From Liolophura sinensis (lineage: Eukaryota; Mollusca; Polyplacophora; Chitonida; Chitonidae), in assembly GCF_032854445.1 (NCBI RefSeq), contig NC_088304.1:30945732-31009731 (forward strand): a stretch of DNA of 64,000 nucleotides, in the 5' to 3' direction. Shown here one piece after another: positions 13,401 to 23,108 of this stretch (position 1 is the first letter of the stretch; each line of letters begins with the position of its first letter). Both the position numbers and the translations under genes were made by a program. The notes below the pieces were generated by a model that saw only the letters and a program-made list of their open reading frames with translations, did not search any database and was not told the origin of the DNA.

Positions 13401-16400
13401 GTTTCATAATAATCTCTATTGGTACAGCACTGACAGATGTACATGGCAACACAAACCTCTGAAAATTACCTAATATGTCATCCAGGGCTACATTCCTCGT
13501 TTTGCCTGGTTCTTAAAGTTCTAGTGATCCTAGAAACGTGTTTTGAGGTTTTATATTTGGAATATGGATTTATTTGACTGGTGTTTTAAGCCGTACTCAA
13601 CAATATTTCACATATACAACAGCAGAGCCCCGGAGGAAACCCACAACCATCTGCAGGCTGCTGCAAACCTTCCCATGTACAGACGGAGAGGAAGCCAGCA
13701 TGAGCTGGAATTGAACTCAGAGTGACAGCATTGATGTGGGGCTCCTGGATCATTGCCCCGTGCTGGTGTGCTAACACCCTCGTCCATGGAGACTCCCCTT
13801 TATACTTGGCAGGTAGAATGGTGTCAGACTGGAATAAGTAAGTCTCAACACCAAAAGCAGTTTTATTTTATGACATTTAAAATTTTTTGTAAAATTTTGG
13901 GTTATTTTTTTTTTATATGAAGAGTTACACTGGTCAGCAAACAAGGCAAAAGCCCAGAACAATCCACGAAGAATTTAACTACATTCGTCATGTATATTAA
14001 CTCCAGTCACAAGCTTGGGTGAAACCAACGAGCAACAGTAAGTTGCTTACAAGAGAAAACTTATCTCCTGAATTTAATTTTATAATGGGATGTTGTCACA
14101 TTTCAGTAGTACGAAGGACATAGCTCTACCTGTCACACATGGCCATACCTGAAGTCTGGGAGAGACACCTGGAGTTTTTTCAAAGCTTTATTCCTGGAGA
14201 TGTATGCTGTGGCTGCTCCACTCTCATACTGAAAGGCAAAATTCAGCACTGTTAAAATGGCTTTGACAGAAACATGTCTGTGTTAAAAAAAAAATGTCAC
14301 TTAATTAGAGCCATGGTGAAAGATACATGTATTTTTGGGCCTAAGAGCCAACTTTATATCAACCAACTGTTAACTCACATTTATTTGCTGCCTATCAGAT
14401 TTTCTCACGCTATTATAAACAGCTACAAATGTTTGTATGTACGCTTAGGGTCTACGTGGTACTTTGGTATGGGTTTAACCAACCATATTGGGAAGTTACT
14501 GACAAATTTTCCCACAGGCGACGTACAGATATGCACCACATATTGGGCGGAAGACAAGTAGTCTTCTATGAAAGATAAGACTAATTAAACAGTCACATGA
14601 ATATCATCAGTACTGCCCCTTTCCAGAAAATGATTCAAAGTGAATGTAGTTGCGGAATGTAACTCTGAATCAATCAACATGAAGTGTTGGCAGAGTTATG
14701 CGGAATAACTGCTGCTAATACGTGGGATCTACAGTAAGCCACATTTACCACATCTTCACACGCGCATCAAGTCTTCCTTAGTGTAAATCGATGTCAACCG
14801 AGCAGTCCCCATAATCATCTAACCTGATCTGAGTATGGCTGAACCAAAAATGATCCACGACAACCGCACAAATTCACAAAATAGATACATTTACAGACTT
14901 GACACAAAGGTTATTAACAAAATAATTAAAAAAAAAAGAGTGATACTAAATTCTGTAATAATACCTGCCTGTGTGACAGTTTGTCACTCAACAACAGTGT
15001 TTACACAAACCACACACGTAAGAGCTCTGAGTCAAGTCCCCTCCATTTTTGTTTTATGCATTTGGTTTGTCCAGTTTGGGTTATGGTTTTTATACGCTTT
15101 CAGTTTTAAACTGATCAGAACACTCCAGTCTTAACAGTCGATGATAAAATAGTTTGATTTATGAGGTAAATGAGGACAATATGTTTGAAAATGAAGCCAG
15201 GCAATGTTCTTTTAGCCACAGAGGTATTTTTTGTTTTCAAATTGTCACAGTGTTCGTGGCTTTACGCAGGGGCGAAGTGGAGGGGGTGGGGGTGGGGGTG
15301 TGGAGTGGGGGTGGAGCGGGGTCCAAGGGGGCCATGCCCCCCCCCCCCCACTTTGGCCAGCATATCTTTTGCCCCCCGCCCCCCACTTTTCAGGTTCTGG
15401 AAATTATATACACTTGTAACACAAACAGGCCCTTCAGCGAATAAAACATCACACTATAGCAAATATATTTTCTCAGTGACCTAAACATGGTACACTGCAA
15501 TTTTCCCAGTTAACATTACCATTAATATAGGGCCTACATGTTTTTTCCGTCCTTGGGCATATATAAACATATTTATATATGTTTATGAGTTATCTCCCTT
15601 AGATGGGACTCTTCAGTCGATTGAAATGGAGCAACCTGACAAACTCTGTCGAGTTCAACGGTCGATAGATTCCTTTTTTACGACATCTGCGAATTGAACT
15701 TCACTGTCTAGCAATACAAGCCCCTCCACAAGCGAACAAAGTCAGGTACCAATACCAAGTGGCAATGAACTGATCACGTGCCAAAATTACACAGGTTTGT
15801 GTAGGTTTGCTTGTTTTAAGTTTCAGTACACATATAGAAATAGCATATATTAATATATACAATTCTCCCATGGAAGGCCAAATCATCTACAGTGTAATCT
15901 GACAAAAAAGTGCACTCATTTGTCTCCAAACACAATCTTTTTTTCTAATTTAGTGACTGTGTTTCTATGCGATCATGCTGCAGTTCTATTCAGCCCAAAA
16001 AGCAGAATAATTAATAAATTTGTGCAATATATGCACTCATCAGTGTTGAGTTATTTATTTCACTATGGTTTATCGTCATTCCAAGAATATTTCACACAGG
16101 ACGGGTTGCAAGGTCAATCTACACCAACCTTTCTCCGACAAGCATAAATTTAATGTTGAATTCTGGATAAATTGTTACAATGTTCTTTGTTGACCCTTGG
16201 TTCTCGAGGCAAAAGCGTCAACCATTGAGCTAAACGTCTATTTCAATGTTTTCAGGCAGGCTGAAATAGTCAATAACGCCTCAATTGACATATCTAAGAT
16301 ATGGCAAATCGTCTCCAAGGCGATATAGCTCCTTCAGAGCTTCCGGGGCCTTGCCGGCCCTGCATCCCTGTTAAGTGGTCGAACATTACAATGCCACCCA

Positions 16401-18409
16401 ATGGCTGATGAACAGCAGTGGATCATTTGACTCGATGAATTAGGTCATCCAAAGCTAGGAAGGGTATGTGTATAAGCCACATTCGCATTTCAGGATGTGC
16501 ACCACAGCACTCACCACATCAGGGCAGCTGTGGTCAAATTAGCACCCAGTCACGGAGAGTAGTCTTTTAAGTTTGTGGTGGCAGTTGTTTTTCACCGCCA
16601 ATAAAACAGCAAAATTTCACAGTAACACTTTCAACTTGGCATTTTCAGTCTCCCCAATGTTTATGCTATCAGTTACCGTGAATGGGGGCACAATTTACAA
16701 TGCAGAATCTCCGTGAAACAGATATTCAGTGTCAGAAACATACCACCGCTTATGTCTGCAGACACTTATGTTCTTTATCATTTTGTCTATCGTTTTATCA
16801 CAAGCATAACCTCGATCTATTATTCCATAGGCTGCGTGGGCCGAGAATCCTTGGTGATGCTCTATGTGAATGCCTATACTGACAGCCTCAACATATTTCA
16901 CAAGGGCAGATAACTGCATTAGGTTTTCATATGGGGCGCACTCTTGCGTTAGTTTGGAGCCATCCTTGGTGAATAAGATTTTGCCAACGATCTGATCATG
17001 CCTGATTCTACATATACATATATATATATATATATTACTGTTTGAATGGCCTATAAAGGAATAGCCCAAGATATCGGTCTGAGGGTGGCCTGAGAGCTAT
17101 GTGGACATGATTCCGGTATAACAAAGAGCTACCCTCTCGTTCAAATCCCATGCATGCACGTTAGATTCGTCCTAAGTACACACTGAGCACAGCAATTCTG
17201 AAAGCTGAAATATTTACGCACATTTGCCTTTACGTCACTTTACACCATCTGATGTAAATCTTAGCTGAAGTCGAAAATAGGCTCATATTTAGCAAGTCGC
17301 CAAGTGCTGCCATGTTTTCAAAATCTGTGTCAGCATGGCATGCGTGCGTAGCATCGGTTGACCTTTCAGTAAAATTGAATGGAATGTACACCGAAGATAA
17401 CCCTCCATTTTCACTGCAAACTTATTTTGACAGTTTGCACATACTGTGTGGTCTGTCATTCTGATCAACAGCCTTCAGTCAATTGCAAATTCATGTCAAG
17501 TGGTTTTCTGTCTGTCAAAACTGACGGCCAGGTGATCAAAACCTAGTGATATCCTGGAAGGTTAACCACACATGAGCGGGGAGGAACAACCTGATTCACG
17601 GCATGTGTGTGAAGTCACAACTGGGAATTATCTTGGATTTACTGGTCACAGCGGAGGAGTCTTCCAGGTTAAAATATTTGGCTGCTGTAAAGACTAGGGT
17701 GCTGTCTATTGTTAGTTGGTGACCTCCTTTTCGGATATGTGCGTAGTGAAAAGCAGGTTACAGAAAGTGGAAAAAATTGGCAGAGGAACAGAGAATGTCT
17801 TGGTGAACATAATTTATTGGAGTGTTGCCTGGGTTAATGCATGGGAATAATATGTAAGGCTGGGGGTGCTGTCTGACGTCAGCTCATCGAAGAACCTGTT
17901 TTTCACAACGCACATATCTGAAAAGGAGGTCACCAACTAACAATAGACAGCACCCTAGTCTTTACAACAGCCCAATATTTTAACCTGGAAGACTCCTCGG
18001 CTGTGATCTATGCCTAACTCCATATTAAAAGATCGCCGCCTTGAACCTTGGCTAGTAAAGGGAGATGTGAGCTACTACAATCAGCAGCAAACCGGAAAGT
18101 TTAATGACTCTACACTCTAAAAGTCCAAGCAGCGTTAACGGGATATTGACACTGTACAGAACAGAGTTATGATGATCTTTGAAAAATGATGACACAAGCC
18201 TAAATCCACTGTTGTGCAAAATAATGTTCAGACGTAAGGAGACGTGTACAACGAAGGCTTATACGGACCCCATTTTTCGTGACCAAGCAACCCGTGACAT
18301 CACAGCTGATATGAAAATAAGAGTAATTCATTCCTACACTACTGAATTTTGGATAGGAAAACCTCAAATGGTGCTTTAAAATCCATACCTTTTTCTTCTC
18401 TTTCACCAT
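1428..18409 (-). CDS. PES1: Pescadillo homologue, 13 exons visible, 3' end outside the window
   Basis: Nucleolar protein of the PES1-BOP1-WDR12 complex, needed for 27S/32S pre-rRNA processing and 60S subunit assembly (family knowledge). Exons in transcript order: 18389-18409, 14149-14228, 13188-13341, 12706-12815, 9902-10029, 9214-9257, 8681-8770, 7727-7843, 7320-7388, 6987-7076, 5193-5326, 4508-4633, 1428-1612. All borders are GT..AG and phases join without a break, giving 449 codons plus one base. The start ATG (18409-18407, reading MVKEKKK then a donor) matches the family N-terminus. The Pescadillo N-terminal domain (about residues 8-280) shows [40 protein letters not shown] and GFVNFKLY. 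Exons 9-10 encode an acidic linker. A BRCT domain (about 320-420) contains [11 protein letters not shown] and QPQWVFDS with its conserved Trp395. The acidic and lysine-rich C-terminus (family length about 590 aa) must lie left of base 1. The last visible exon merges into a tandem array made from its own end. Confidence 0.96.
2188..2955. repeat. 30 bp minisatellite, about 25.6 copies, in a PES1 intron
   Basis: Unit AGGTTTTACTTATCTGCACA plus ten more bases ending in CTCTAGTAT. The length is divisible by three and the unit lacks stops in some frames, so long repetitive open frames arise on both strands (2147-2962 plus, 2177-3103 minus). These are not genes. It lies in the intron between PES1 exons 12 and 13. 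The remainder of that intron (1613-2187 and 2956-3640) shows only AT-rich unique sequence. Confidence 0.95.
3647..4017 (-). mobile_element. Full-length SINE, family C (tRNA-derived, ACTC-type tail)
   Basis: On the minus strand the element begins with a tRNA-like head (A-box-like TTTGGTAGATCGC, B-box-like GGTCAATCCTGG). It continues through a body containing AAGAGGAAGTTGTA, GGGGCGGCTTACTTG and AAGCAGCACTAGATAAAAGAG, and ends in CATATGACTGAAAAA plus a CACTGACTCACT tail. The same body recurs at 40556, 45506 and 51085 on the plus strand. It lies in a PES1 intron in sense with the gene. Confidence 0.85.
4041..4296. repeat. 14-15 bp minisatellite (CATCACAAGTGTCA), about 18 copies
   Basis: Short tandem units based on CACAAGTGTCACACAT, with periodic variants reading CACAATGTGCCACACAT. 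It sits 212 bp from PES1 exon 12, in the same intron as the 30 bp array. Open frames in several registers here are artefacts of the repeat. Confidence 0.93.
5744..6072. repeat. 27 bp minisatellite, 12 copies, in PES1 intron 10
   Basis: The unit starts GGAATACACAGAAGTTGCCA and ends TTCCACC; the plus-strand frame reads EYTEVAIPP repeated. Units are divisible by three, so spurious open frames run on both strands. It lies in the intron between exons 10 and 11. The remaining intron sequence (5327-5743, 6073-6986) holds a SINE family A 3' fragment at about 6591-6670 and otherwise nothing recognisable. Confidence 0.95.
7091..7175 (-). mobile_element. SINE 3' end with (ATTC)n tail
   Basis: Five TGAA units are followed by GCTTAACGCCACATCAGCAA and TTTTTCAGTCATATCGTGGCA. 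Read on the minus strand this is the CATATGACTGAAAAATTG...GTTAA 3' end shared with family C, but with an ATTC tail. A related fragment with a weaker tail lies at about 12925-13010. The element abuts PES1 exon 10, whose acceptor is at 7077-7078. Confidence 0.6.
8066..8286 (-). mobile_element. SINE family A, nearly full length
   Basis: Contains the family signature GGTGATTTACGCCGTACTCA, AGAATATTTCACTTATACGA, CCAGCATTATGGTGG and AACATGAGCTGGACATGAAT, in sense with PES1 (intron 7). The tRNA head at the right end is truncated at CTCCTGGGTCAT. The family is described at the complete copy at 59869. Confidence 0.85.
8330..8643. mobile_element. Two SINE family A copies in opposite orientation
   Basis: 8330-8468 is plus oriented (GATGGTTGTGGGTTTGTC, CATAATGCTGGCCACTGTC, AAAACACCACTCAAATAAAT). 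8507-8643 is minus oriented (TTACTTGAATGGTGTTTTAG, CCGCCAGCATTATGATGAG, GGGGGAAACCCATGACCGTC). Together they form a potential inverted-repeat hairpin. The second ends only 37 bp from the 3' end of PES1 exon 7. Confidence 0.85.
8823..8966 (-). mobile_element. SINE family A fragment beside PES1 exon 7
   Basis: GATTGGTGTTTTATGCCATA, CAGCATTATGGTGGGAGGAA and CACCTGCAGGTTGCTGTCGG identify the family. Its A/T-rich 3' end lies about 52 bp upstream (in transcript sense) of the exon 7 acceptor, so that exon is framed by SINEs on both sides. A strongly diverged relative (GCTTGGTGTTGATGCCACAC) is visible at about 9535-9640. Confidence 0.85.
10411..11514. repeat. 40 bp minisatellite with interspersed 35 bp variant, about 28 units
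   Basis: The main unit AGTAAACCGTCACAACGCGA + AGAGGAATCAGGGTAGTCAC (40 bp) is interrupted at 10479, 10626, 10981, 11058 and 11290 by a 35 bp variant carrying CTAACCATGTGAGACTCAGG. The variant recurs at uneven spacing, as expected after block duplications. The array occupies PES1 intron 4. Unit borders carry no unique spacers. Confidence 0.93.
12067..12662. repeat. 33 bp minisatellite, 18 copies, next to the PES1 exon 4 donor
   Basis: The unit reads CATGCCCTAACCTTCATCAA + CCAATACTCAATG; a plus frame gives [11 protein letters not shown] repeated. The array ends 43 bp from the exon 4 donor (12705), inside intron 4. The flanking intron 11515-12066 has no recognisable feature. Confidence 0.95.
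13478..13790. mobile_element. Dispersed repeat plus SINE family A (minus)
   Basis: 13478-13560 (CATCCAGGGCTACATTCCTC, TAGAAACGTGTTTTGAGG) is shared in part with 27480-27700 and 35925-36110. 13563-13790 is a SINE family A copy (TGGTGTTTTAAGCCGTACTC, GAAGCCAGCATGAGCTGGAA, CTCCTGGATCATTG) with an internal deletion around the CCAGCATTATGGTGG block. Both lie in PES1 intron 2. Confidence 0.75.
14229..17643. other. PES1 intron 1, left part: mostly unannotated sequence
   Basis: Contains a G-rich block at 15271-15312 facing C-rich runs at 15338-15390 (GGCCATGCCCCCCCCCCCCC), which creates overlapping low-complexity frames, and a short AT dinucleotide run at 17016-17034. A tRNA-like SINE head is read on the minus strand at about 16190-16232 (TTTAGCTCAATGGTTGACGC). 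Nothing else is recognised. Confidence 0.5.
17644..18009. mobile_element. Foldback element with about 115 bp inverted arms (MITE-like)
   Basis: Left arm 17644-17760 and right arm 17896-18009 are near-perfect reverse complements. Both contain GAGGAGTCTTCCAGGTTAAA, GACTAGGGTGCTGTCTATTG and TAGTTGGTGACCTCCTTTTC, separated by about 135 bp of non-palindromic sequence. No clear target duplication is visible. It lies in PES1 intron 1, about 380 bp from exon 1, so it could form a large hairpin in the pre-mRNA. Confidence 0.8.
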
Positions 18410-18600
18410 TTTGACTTGAAAAACAAGGGAAGGCACGTCTTCTCCAGCGATCAACACAACCACGAGGTGGCTGCTTCCGGTGTGTCAGAGGTCAAGGTTA
18501 AATGCCGTGCAATCACTGCCAGGCCTGCCAATACTGGAAGTGTTTTTTCAAACCTTCCTGGCCAACCTGACCCTTTTCTCTAGCAAGCAAACACTGCTAT
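18410..18600 (-). promoter_or_regulatory. Probable PES1 promoter and 5' UTR
   Basis: The region directly upstream of the PES1 start codon contains an ETS-type CCGGAAGC motif (CTTCCGG on plus, 18474-18480) about 66 bp from the ATG. No TATA box is evident. The assignment rests on position; the transcription start cannot be seen. The gap to IFT20 (18600-19900) holds two SINE family A copies and no gene. Confidence 0.4.
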
Positions 18601-18877
18601 TCCTCAATCTCAGTCAGTGTTTTCATGAATGACTATCATGGAGCAGATTTTATTATCTGCCTGACGTAAGCTGCAAGTAACATGAGAACAAGTTCTTGTT
18701 CATAGCCTAGGTCTGGTTTTGTGCCTCCACCAAGGAAGCTATATGTACATGTTTTTATGGCAGCTTTACGGAAAAAGATGTGCCTGAACGTCACCTTGAA
18801 TGAAACTTTGTGCACCGTGAGCTAGGCCTTTAGGTCATGTATCAATCCAGTACATTTTTGTACAGTACCTGGGACTA

Positions 18878-19745
18878 ATATATTTATTTAATTAGTGTTT
18901 TAAGCCTCATTCAAGAATATTTTACTTAAACGACGGTGAGCAGCATTATGGTGGGAGGAAATTGGGCAGAGCCTGGGGAAACCCACTCCATATGCAGGTT
19001 GCTAGAAGGCTATCCCACATACATGTATTTTAATTCTAAAAATAATTATGTCACACAACGTTTCTTTTTCAACAGGACATCATCTTAATGCCAGCATGAA
19101 GGTACCAAGATTGACTGATTGGAGTTAACACATTAAGTGTACTCAAAAATATCAATCTCACGTATGGAGGAAACTCAAATGCTCAGTCGGTCTTCTGGCA
19201 AGCAACTGATGAAGTTTGACAGATGTGAGACACCTATTTTTACCCCCAAAATAAGCTCAATGTGTCTGCCATATTGGTGGAAACAAATAAACTTCATGCA
19301 AGATCAACTGAATGGCCCTGGGACAGTGTTGAGAGCTTTTTACCACCAGGCCTTCACGAACAGCGGCGGCACTGTAATCTCGAAAGCTCGTTTGCCTGAG
19401 GCTGGGACAGAACCATAACCACAGGGCTATTCTCATGCTTACTGGAATCAATACTTTGGGGTACCTGTTTACCACAGTAGTTGACATATCAAAATGCAGT
19501 GTATAATTAGTGTTCAATTTTATCCGTTTGACACAAAGTTTCGTCTCCTGTCCAATAAAACTTTATCCACACCTCTCAGTTCTGTCCAATGTTTGCCTAC
19601 TTCATGAATTCAATTTTCAAGCATACATTAGTTTAAATCTGATTGATTTATTTCTTTGCTTGGTGTTTTACGCCATGCTCAAGAATATTTCACAACTACG
19701 ACGACAGCCAGCAGTATATGGTAGCAGAAAACCGGGTCATTATTA
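18878..19745 (-). mobile_element. Two SINE family A copies between PES1 and IFT20
   Basis: 18878-19014 (AATTAGTGTTTTAAGCCTCA, AGCAGCATTATGGTGGGAGG, TATGCAGGTTGCTAGAAGG) and 19640-19745 (CTTGGTGTTTTACGCCATGC, AAGAATATTTCACAACTACG) are both minus oriented and truncated before the tRNA head. Sequence between them (19015-19640) shows no gene. Confidence 0.8.
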
Positions 19746-19901
19746 AAAAACTGAAGAAAAAAAAAAAAACCTCTACAAACAGCACAGTAATTTGGACGGA
19801 ATGTTGTATTCTGGATAATAGTACATATATCACAACAAAAATTATTTTACACCAATTTTACATTTTATGTACAAATTTTAAATTTGACAATTTCCAACTG
19901 T

Positions 19902-22696
19902 TTACTTTTGCAAAATAAACTGATCTATGAAGTCATTCTGGTCGCTTTCTTCCTTCTGTAATGTCTCATACTGAATCCTTAACCTGAAAGAAAAGTTGAG
20001 AAATTATATCATTTCTATCCAGAACAAAAAAAATTTTTTTTTTCATGAAATACCAAACCAAGCAAGGTTTCAAAGAAATGAATAATTTAACCCACAAATA
20101 TCACAAATAAGTAAATAAAATGAACTGTTTGTTACGTACTTAATTGTCTGACTGGTGTTTTACGCCATACTTAAGAATACATGTAGTTCATGTACAATGG
20201 TGGTCAGCATTATGATGGCATTAAACTGGCCAGAGCCTGGGAGAAACCCACGACTATCTGAAGGTTGCTGGAAGACCTTCCCCCAAAAGACTGCAGAGGA
20301 AACCAGCATGAAGATTGTTCATCTGCTATCTGAGTTGGCACAAGAACATTTGACTTGTGCAAAGGCAGTCGGTGTCACACGTGGAGGAAATTAGACTGCC
20401 TAGAATAAACCTGCCTTTGACAAGTAACTTTCCCAAAAGCTGAACTTCCTCACATGTGACCCACAGATTTTCATCTGCTATCTGAGTTGGCACAAGAACA
20501 TTTGACTTGTGCAAAGGCAGTCGGTGTCACACATGGAGGAAATTAGACTGCCTAGAATAAACCTGCCTTTGACAAGTAACTTTCCCAAAAGCTGAACTTC
20601 CTCACATGTGACCCACAGATTTTCATCTGCTATCTGAGTTGGCACAAGAACATTTGACTTGTGCAAAGGCAGTCGGTGTCACACGTGGAGGAAATTAGAC
20701 TGCCTAGAATAAACCTGCCTTTGACAAGTAACTTTCCCAAAAGCTGAACTTCCTCACATGTGACCCACAGATTTTCATCTGCTATCTGAGGTGGCACAAG
20801 AACATTTGACTTGTGCAAAGGCAGTCGGTGTCACACGTGGAGGAAATTAGACTGCCTAGAATAAACCTGCCTTTGACAAGTAACTTTCCCAAAAGCTGAA
20901 CTTCCTCACATGTGACCCACAGATTTTCATCTGTTATCTGAGTTGGCACAAGAACATTTGACTTGTGCAAAGGCAGTCGGTGTCACACGTGGAGGAAATC
21001 AGACTGCCTAGAATAAACCTGCCTTTGACAAGTAACTTTCCCAAAAGCTGAACTCCCTCACATGTGACCCACAGATTTTCATCTGAAGATAGATATCCCA
21101 GAGAGAACTCAATTTATGTAACACTTTGGCAGAAGGCAGATGGCAATTTAAATGACCTTAGAACCACATACCAGCACCAAGGCTGTGATAACACTGGTGC
21201 CAGGAAAATCTAAGCGCTTCCCAGTATCTGGCTAGGACCGAATCAACACACTATGTACCCATTTCTTAAAATATATTATTTTATAACTTTCTTCTTTAAC
21301 AAACCTTTCAAGCTGCATTTTCTTTTCTATTATTAAAGCTTGTAACTGCTGTTCTTGTGCTTCTCTCTGTTTTGCCATGGATTTCAAGAGGTTTCTTGCG
21401 CCAATTGCCTGGAATTGAAGTAAAAGAAGATGCAATGGATATTTTTTATAACAAATGGACACAATCTCAATTTTGTAAAGTTAAAGGGAGAACAAGGCAG
21501 ATTCAAACAGTACATAATTCCAAATAATACATTTTTCCACAGGAATATTTCAACAAATAGTAGGAAGAAACTATATAGACCTAAATGACCTCAGACTAGT
21601 TTAGAATTCCAAAAGATTTTGGTTTCAGTTTAATTACAGTGTGAGATAATTCTCATTTAAGCAACATAACCTGCGAGAGCTACGGAGAGAAAAAGCCCCA
21701 AATATATTGGATGTACAGTAAGGAACATTTTACAAAAGCATTAAACCTTTCCTAATATAAACCAACGTCAATCGAGTGATCTCTGTAATTAACTAACTTG
21801 TTTTAAGACTTGCCAAACCAAAAGGTTCAAGGGCAATCCCACCTGTTCATGAGAATTGGTCACATTTTATGAGTCTATACCATAGCTGTTGGTGAGCTTG
21901 GCGATGAATGACTTTTGAGTGGCCACATCAGACAACCAGATAAGATGGCAACCCTGAAAATATCCCTTTTTTTTTTCTTCGTGAATTTGTATCATGGAAA
22001 GTGTTACTACACATTTTAATACGCTTTTAAAAAGCAGTAAATGTTTCTTACTGGAAATACAACACATTTTGGGCTGTTTCTCTCTAACTCCAGCAACTGC
22101 ATTGTCATGATTTTTGGTTTCAATACTATCAAAACAACTCACACAGAAATGAATTTTTAATGGAAAAAAAAAACAAAAAAAAAACATTATCAAGATGCAA
22201 ACGTAATATTCACTAGGAGAGATACCTTCATTTTCTCCTTCTCCACTTCTTTTGCCACATTGTCAACGACATCAATGAATGACCCAACAATCTTCTGAAA
22301 ATCAACAATTTCTGAAAAGAGAAAACAGAATGACAACTGAGTGATGGTCACACATCAAAACCTCACATGTAACTTTAATGTTAGTAATGTGGCATTTAAT
22401 GGGGTAAGAGTGACTGCTTTAATGTAATTAATTATGTCAGTTTCTGTTTCTTTACTGTTATGTTGTTGTTGTTCATGTCATATTATTACTGCTCAGCAAC
22501 AAGATTACGGAAACAATGTTTCTTAGCCCGCTCAAATTTCTGCTCCAAAACTGATAATGGCACACTTACTTTCCACAAATTCTTTGCATTCTTCTTTTAA
22601 CTCTCCTGTCTGTTGCGCTACCTCTGGTTCAAGAACCCTGATTTTATTTAATTCGTCAAAATGTAGCCCGGCTCTCGCAAGTGCTTCGTCTGCCAT
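19902..22696 (-). CDS. IFT20: Intraflagellar transport protein 20, complete, 4 exons, 132 aa
   Basis: Small coiled-coil subunit of IFT-B that also sits at the Golgi (with GMAP210/TRIP11 in vertebrates) and helps move membrane proteins to the cilium (family knowledge). Exons: 22570-22696, 22226-22311, 21305-21408, 19902-19983, stop TAA at 19904-19902. Phases join without a break and total 132 codons plus stop, equal to the human protein length. Diagnostic stretches are [46 protein letters not shown] and the C-terminal [11 protein letters not shown]. Residues about 75-120 are predicted coiled coil from the Gln/Glu/Leu pattern. The ATG at 22696-22694 begins [13 protein letters not shown], in line with the family start. 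Intron 3 contains a 152 bp tandem array and a SINE. The gene starts 412 bp from the divergent KCTD gene. Confidence 0.97.
20139..20312 (-). mobile_element. SINE family A next to the 152 bp array
   Basis: TGACTGGTGTTTTACGCCAT, CAGCATTATGATGGC, GAGAAACCCACGACTATCTG and AAACCAGCATGAAG. The tRNA head is missing and the copy stops within 6 bp of the first 152 bp unit, so the array may have begun at the broken SINE end. It lies in IFT20 intron 3. Confidence 0.8.
20318..21085. repeat. 152 bp tandem array, 5 nearly identical copies, in IFT20 intron 3
   Basis: Units start TTCATCTGCTATCTGAGTTG and end CATGTGACCCACAGATTT, with only a few substitutions between copies (for example GAGTTGG/GAGGTGG, ACACGTGG/ACACATGG). 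The high identity implies recent expansion or homogenisation. A 62-codon minus-strand frame repeats in each unit and is not a gene. The array starts 335 bp from exon 4. Confidence 0.95.
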
Positions 22697-23108
22697 AGTT
22701 ACTGCTTCTTCTCCGACCCAGGAATTCTAACTTCATGTTAACAGCCGCTTAAGGGTATTTCAAGTTAGTGTTGGCTATTTTCGTTTTATCGCAAAGAAAC
22801 AAAAATTTTATCACATATCACTACACCAAACATAAACACATTGTCACATTCCAAAGATTTTCTTAAAACAAATGCAGTTTTCTACAGCTACCCCGTATTT
22901 ATGCATACGAATTTACGGCTATATTTCTGCTCCCTGCTCTGCTCGTCTGAAAGATCTAAATTTAGAACAGATTTTAATGGTACTTATGTACAAGCCCATG
23001 TCTGAGTCATTTTAGGTTGTATCGTTGTGTTGTAGCCAGTTATCCACAGACGAACCTGTCGTCTGTTTAGTTAATTTGTTCATAACTTTATTCAGCATCC
23101 CTTTCAAA
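22697..23108. promoter_or_regulatory. Candidate bidirectional promoter between IFT20 and KCTD
   Basis: 412 bp separate the two start codons, so both 5' UTRs and core promoters must share this segment or lie in introns not visible here. A TGAGTCA AP-1-like site is at about 23001. I could not identify a convincing X-box (RFX site, expected for ciliary genes) by eye, and there is no TATA box at an obvious position. The assignment is positional. Confidence 0.65.

Noticed and set aside
15154-15484. Three overlapping frames over the G/C-rich block
   Set aside because: Low-complexity GGGGTGG and CCCCC runs; no conserved motif and no splice partners.
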